The translations under genes and the position numbers were made by a program. A DNA stretch of 7,372 nucleotides from Euryarchaeota archaeon UBA501 (lineage in GTDB: Archaea; Thermoplasmatota; Poseidoniia; Poseidoniales; Thalassarchaeaceae), in assembly GCA_002505685.1 (NCBI GenBank), contig DAVT01000016.1, positions 1-7,372 of the forward strand, in the 5' to 3' direction. Below are positions 5,016 through 7,372 of the stretch, piece by piece (the stretch's first letter is position 1; every line of letters begins with the position of its first letter). The notes beneath the pieces are model-generated. The model did no database searches and was not told where the DNA came from. It saw only the letters and a program-made list of their open reading frames with translations.

Positions 5016-7372
5016 ATTGGTTTCACCCACGTCGAGAAATTGGAACCTGAATGGAATCAACAATTGACAAATAGCAGTCTAACAAACAATGGGAATGGGA
5101 CTTGGACTGTCACCTACGCAGTGGACATGGACACTACCTTAGATAGTGGAAATTCAACATCAAGTATGGACCAAATACCTCGATTTGAAGTGGGTTGGAC
5201 AACAGCACAACAAGAGACCAGAATCGGCTTGCTGGGCTTTGATTTGGATGATGCTAGTTTTCCCACAAATACGACCATCGAGAGCGCAAATCTTCGAATT
5301 CATGTGTTATCTTCATCAGCCGCAGTAGATACCCAAGTTTGGAATATTCACCGACAAGATTGGAATGTAGAATACGCAACTTGGATGGCTAGAAATTCAA
5401 ATTCTCAGTGGTCGGCCTCTGGAGCACTTGGGAACTTAGATAGTGGAGCCAAACAAGATCAACAAAGGGTAGATACAAATTCAACAGAAGTTCGATATGA
5501 TGTCACTCAATCTCTCAAGTTGGCACAATATCAGCAATTGACAAGCACCAACTCAAGAGCCGGTTTCTTGCTCACACCAGGATTTGGGGGTGACTCTGGA
5601 ATCATATCTTTCCACTCTACTGAATCACCTCAACCCGCTAAGAGACCCACTGTTGAAATTACATTCCGCTGGCAAAACCCCTCACTCCTGAGTAACACAC
5701 CTTCATGGATCGATATATCACCAAAACTAGCAATTACGGATACAGATAGCACAATCGATTTCACCTCAACCATACGTTCTGAACGAGGCGATATCATCAA
5801 TGCAGGTGTTTCTTGGTCAACCTCATCGGGAACAATCGATGGTAGTGGTCGCCTTTCAGCGACACAATCAGGTGTATTGACCATCACTGCTCAAGGGGGG
5901 AATACCGAAGGTGAACAGGAAGTTTGGGTTCGCCCGGGGGCACCATTGACCATTGCGATGGCCACAGAAAACTACTCAATCACCGCCGATGATTCGATTC
6001 CAATCATTGCGCACGGTGTTGACCAATATGGTAATCCAGTGTATGGTTTGACCTTCAGTTGGTCCACCTCATCGGGAACAATTGATCATAACGGGTTGTA
6101 CACGCCGACAGAAATCGGCTTGCACACCGTCGCAGCACAATGGGGCACACATGTGGCAGTTTCAAACGTGAGCGTTTCAATGGGAGGGGCTGCCAACATC
6201 ATCCTACCGACAAATTTCACTGCACGTGCTGGAATAGGGACCCAAATTCCTGTTATCATCGAAGATAGATTTGGCAATGTGTTGCCACAATCAGCTGCGG
6301 CTGGACTAGATTGGGTTGCTGAGCGCGGTTCCATCGATTCTGCTGGATATTATGTAGGTCAGGAAGTGGGAATTTGGCAAATTAATGTCACCAGTGGGAC
6401 GGGCGCAAATGGGTCTGGTTGGGTGACGGTAGAACCCGGTTTGGTTAACACCTTGGAAATTATCAACCCCGATAGAGAAATCAGTGCTGATGAGGCACTC
6501 CCTCTGGATTTACGTTGGATAGATCGGGTAGGAAACAACGTTTCGGTTCTTTTGCCATTGGATAATTGGTCCGCTGAAAGTGGTAATTTCCGCATCAAGG
6601 ATGGTTTTGTCGAGTGGTTGCCTAGTCAGGCCGGAGTTTGGCGTATTTCGGCCCAGGCCGAAGGTGTCGAAGCTTGGATTGACCTTACCGTTGTTACCGG
6701 TGCAATTTCTCGGGTTTGGATTGATGCCGAATACGATATTTTTACTGCCGATGATGAATCCATTCTTATTTTGCAAGCTGAGGATTTGCGGGGCAATCGA
6801 TGGCCAATTTCCGCCGAATGGTCGGTCTTAGAACCAGAAGTTTCGAATTCACTGGTATCAGACATATCCGGAGTAAGATTCGTTGGAGGGATGGCAGGAA
6901 CATGGACTGTTGTCGCAAATCATTCTGGATCTGAAGGTTCCTTTGGAGCCGAGCTTGAACTTGAGGTCAAACCGGGAAGACTCGCTCGAATTACAATTGC
7001 TGGCGATGGCTCAACGATATCTGCAGACAACGCATTCGAATTGGACCCAATTCTCAGTGATGCAGATGGTAATTTAATCTCTGGTGTTCAATTGAATTGG
7101 ACTGTGGATGGAATCGATATTACACCTCAACTTCGGCTTTCAGGAGGGACGTGGCAACCTAACTCTACTGGAGATCACTTGATTGAAGTGGATGCAGCGG
7201 GTCGAACTGCGAGATCAAGAATTTACGTGGAACAAGGAATTCCACACCAGATAATCGCCGATATCGATGCACCAATTGAAGGAGTTGTTTCCAGTGGTGA
7301 GCCCTTTACAATCACAACCTATGCAGTTGACATTTCTGGAAATCAAGCACCATGGTCTGTGGAATGGGATTT
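4944..7372 (+). CDS. Secreted modular surface protein (signal peptide, DNRLRE-like domain, Ig-like array), 3'-truncated
   Basis: An uninterrupted frame runs from the ATG at 4944 to the window edge (809 codons plus two bases). The same frame has a TAG at 4872, so the start lies after that; the ATG is preferred because it is followed at once by a signal peptide (MRVAASSRCHA, then a Leu/Val-rich core). TTG at 4941 or 4929 are weaker options. Residues about 50-242 form a DNRLRE-like domain (G-L-L-G-F-D-L strand, T-W-M, R-Y-D-V-T, final R-P-T-V-E-I-T-F strand). From about residue 255 at least seven Ig-like modules follow, the last cut by the edge. About 14 N-x-S/T sequons fit an exported, glycosylated protein. 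No clear Shine-Dalgarno sequence or TATA box stands before the start. A membrane helix and acidic tail like gene A's may lie beyond the window. Likely a paralogue of the upstream gene; ligand unknown. Confidence 0.93.
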   Translation, partial: MRVAASSRCHALLLVTLLVFQVAAIGFTHVEKLEPEWNQQLTNSSLTNNGNGTWTVTYAVDMDTTLDSGNSTSSMDQIPRFEVGWTTAQQETRIGLLGFDLDDASFPTNTTIESANLRIHVLSSSAAVDTQVWNIHRQDWNVEYATWMARNSNSQWSASGALGNLDSGAKQDQQRVDTNSTEVRYDVTQSLKLAQYQQLTSTNSRAGFLLTPGFGGDSGIISFHSTESPQPAKRPTVEITFRWQNPSLLSNTPSWIDISPKLAITDTDSTIDFTSTIRSERGDIINAGVSWSTSSGTIDGSGRLSATQSGVLTITAQGGNTEGEQEVWVRPGAPLTIAMATENYSITADDSIPIIAHGVDQYGNPVYGLTFSWSTSSGTIDHNGLYTPTEIGLHTVAAQWGTHVAVSNVSVSMGGAANIILPTNFTARAGIGTQIPVIIEDRFGNVLPQSAAAGLDWVAERGSIDSAGYYVGQEVGIWQINVTSGTGANGSGWVTVEPGLVNTLEIINPDREISADEALPLDLRWIDRVGNNVSVLLPLDNWSAESGNFRIKDGFVEWLPSQAGVWRISAQAEGVEAWIDLTVVTGAISRVWIDAEYDIFTADDESILILQAEDLRGNRWPISAEWSVLEPEVSNSLVSDISGVRFVGGMAGTWTVVANHSGSEGSFGAELELEVKPGRLARITIAGDGSTISADNAFELDPILSDADGNLISGVQLNWTVDGIDITPQLRLSGGTWQPNSTGDHLIEVDAAGRTARSRIYVEQGIPHQIIADIDAPIEGVVSSGEPFTITTYAVDISGNQAPWSVEWD
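5091..5669 (+). other. DNRLRE-like domain (gene B)
   Basis: Follows the signal peptide after a short linker. Landmarks: R-I-G-L-L-G-F-D-L-D ('llrFdls'), T-I-E-S-A-N-L-R-I-H-V ('tI.sAtLrlyv'), D-W-N-V-E-Y-A-T-W-M ('W.E..aTW'), V-R-Y-D-V-T, then G-I-I-S-F-H-S-T-E-S ('i.f.S.e') and the last strand R-P-T-V-E-I-T-F ending at 5669. The order matches the DNRLRE-like copies in gene A. No cysteines are seen here, unlike the two complete copies in gene A. Confidence 0.82.
5706..7372 (+). repeat. Array of at least seven Ig-like modules (gene B), cut by the window edge
   Basis: Module turns fall at 5781 (degenerate), 6021, 6264, 6522, 6783, 7059 and 7329, mostly about 80-90 codons apart, more regular than in gene A. 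S/T-A-D-E/D strands precede several (ITADDSIP, SADEALPL, TADDESIL, SADNAFEL). G-S/T-I-D-x-x-G signatures occur in modules 1-3 (for example GTIDHNGLYTP). Closing linkers follow V-x-V-x-x-G (WVTVEPG, LELEVKPG). The same signatures in gene A point to common origin. Confidence 0.82.
5814..6086 (+). repeat. Near-identical 27-base direct repeat encoding W-S-T-S-S-G-T-I-D in neighbouring Ig modules
   Basis: The copies at 5814-5840 and 6060-6086 differ at 2 of 27 bases, both silent, and encode the same nine residues. Their spacing of 246 bases (82 codons) equals one module, and the flanking sequence is much less alike. This suggests a recent module duplication or a gene-conversion patch between modules 1 and 2 of gene B. 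Confidence 0.85.

Noticed and set aside
4922..5050. ATG at 4922 as the start of gene B or of a small gene
   Set aside because: That frame ends at a TGA at 5048-5050 after 42 codons and has no hydrophobic signal; the frame from 4944 gives a signal peptide and stays open to the edge.
4695..5063. Minus-strand ORF of 122 residues spanning the end of gene A, the spacer and the start of gene B
   Set aside because: It is antisense to two strongly supported genes, its Ser-rich segment is the complement of the acidic tail's GAT/GAA codons, and it has no recognisable domain.
6510..6865. Overlapping minus-strand ORFs (6510-6776 and 6626-6865) opposite gene B
   Set aside because: They are antisense shadows within a coding frame that has regular Ig-module signatures; neither contains a recognisable motif.

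Overview
The window holds parts of two very large, adjacent, same-strand genes for modular surface proteins and almost nothing else. No tRNA, rRNA, CRISPR array, transposon or enzyme gene is visible. The likely source is a marine planktonic archaeon of the Poseidoniales (Marine Group II, Thermoplasmatota) or a close relative. This rests on moderate base composition, giant secreted proteins made of DNRLRE-like and Ig-like domains, many N-glycosylation sequons, and a single membrane helix followed by a very acidic cytoplasmic tail ending in a Trp/Tyr/Gly motif of a kind I recall from that group. No phylogenetic marker gene is present, so the assignment is an inference.

Layout: positions 1-4863 (+) are the 3' part of gene A, open at the left edge (1620 residues visible). 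It runs: end of a DNRLRE-like domain, FN3-like spacer, DNRLRE-like domain, second FN3-like spacer, third DNRLRE-like domain, about eight Ig-like modules, one transmembrane helix, acidic tail. Positions 4864-4943 are an 80-base spacer with a perfect 12-bp GC-rich hairpin. From 4944 to the right edge (+) runs gene B, open at its 3' end (809 complete codons visible). It has a signal peptide, one DNRLRE-like domain and at least seven Ig-like modules of the same kind as gene A.

The two genes look like tandem paralogues or domain-shuffled relatives: same domain order, same Ig-module signatures (an S/T-A-D-E/D strand, a D-x-x-G-N turn, a G-S/T-I-D-x-x-G motif, and a closing V-x-V-x-x-G linker). Both products are probably exported and displayed on the cell surface as long stalk-like proteins with putative carbohydrate- or adhesion-related heads. 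What they bind cannot be read from the sequence.
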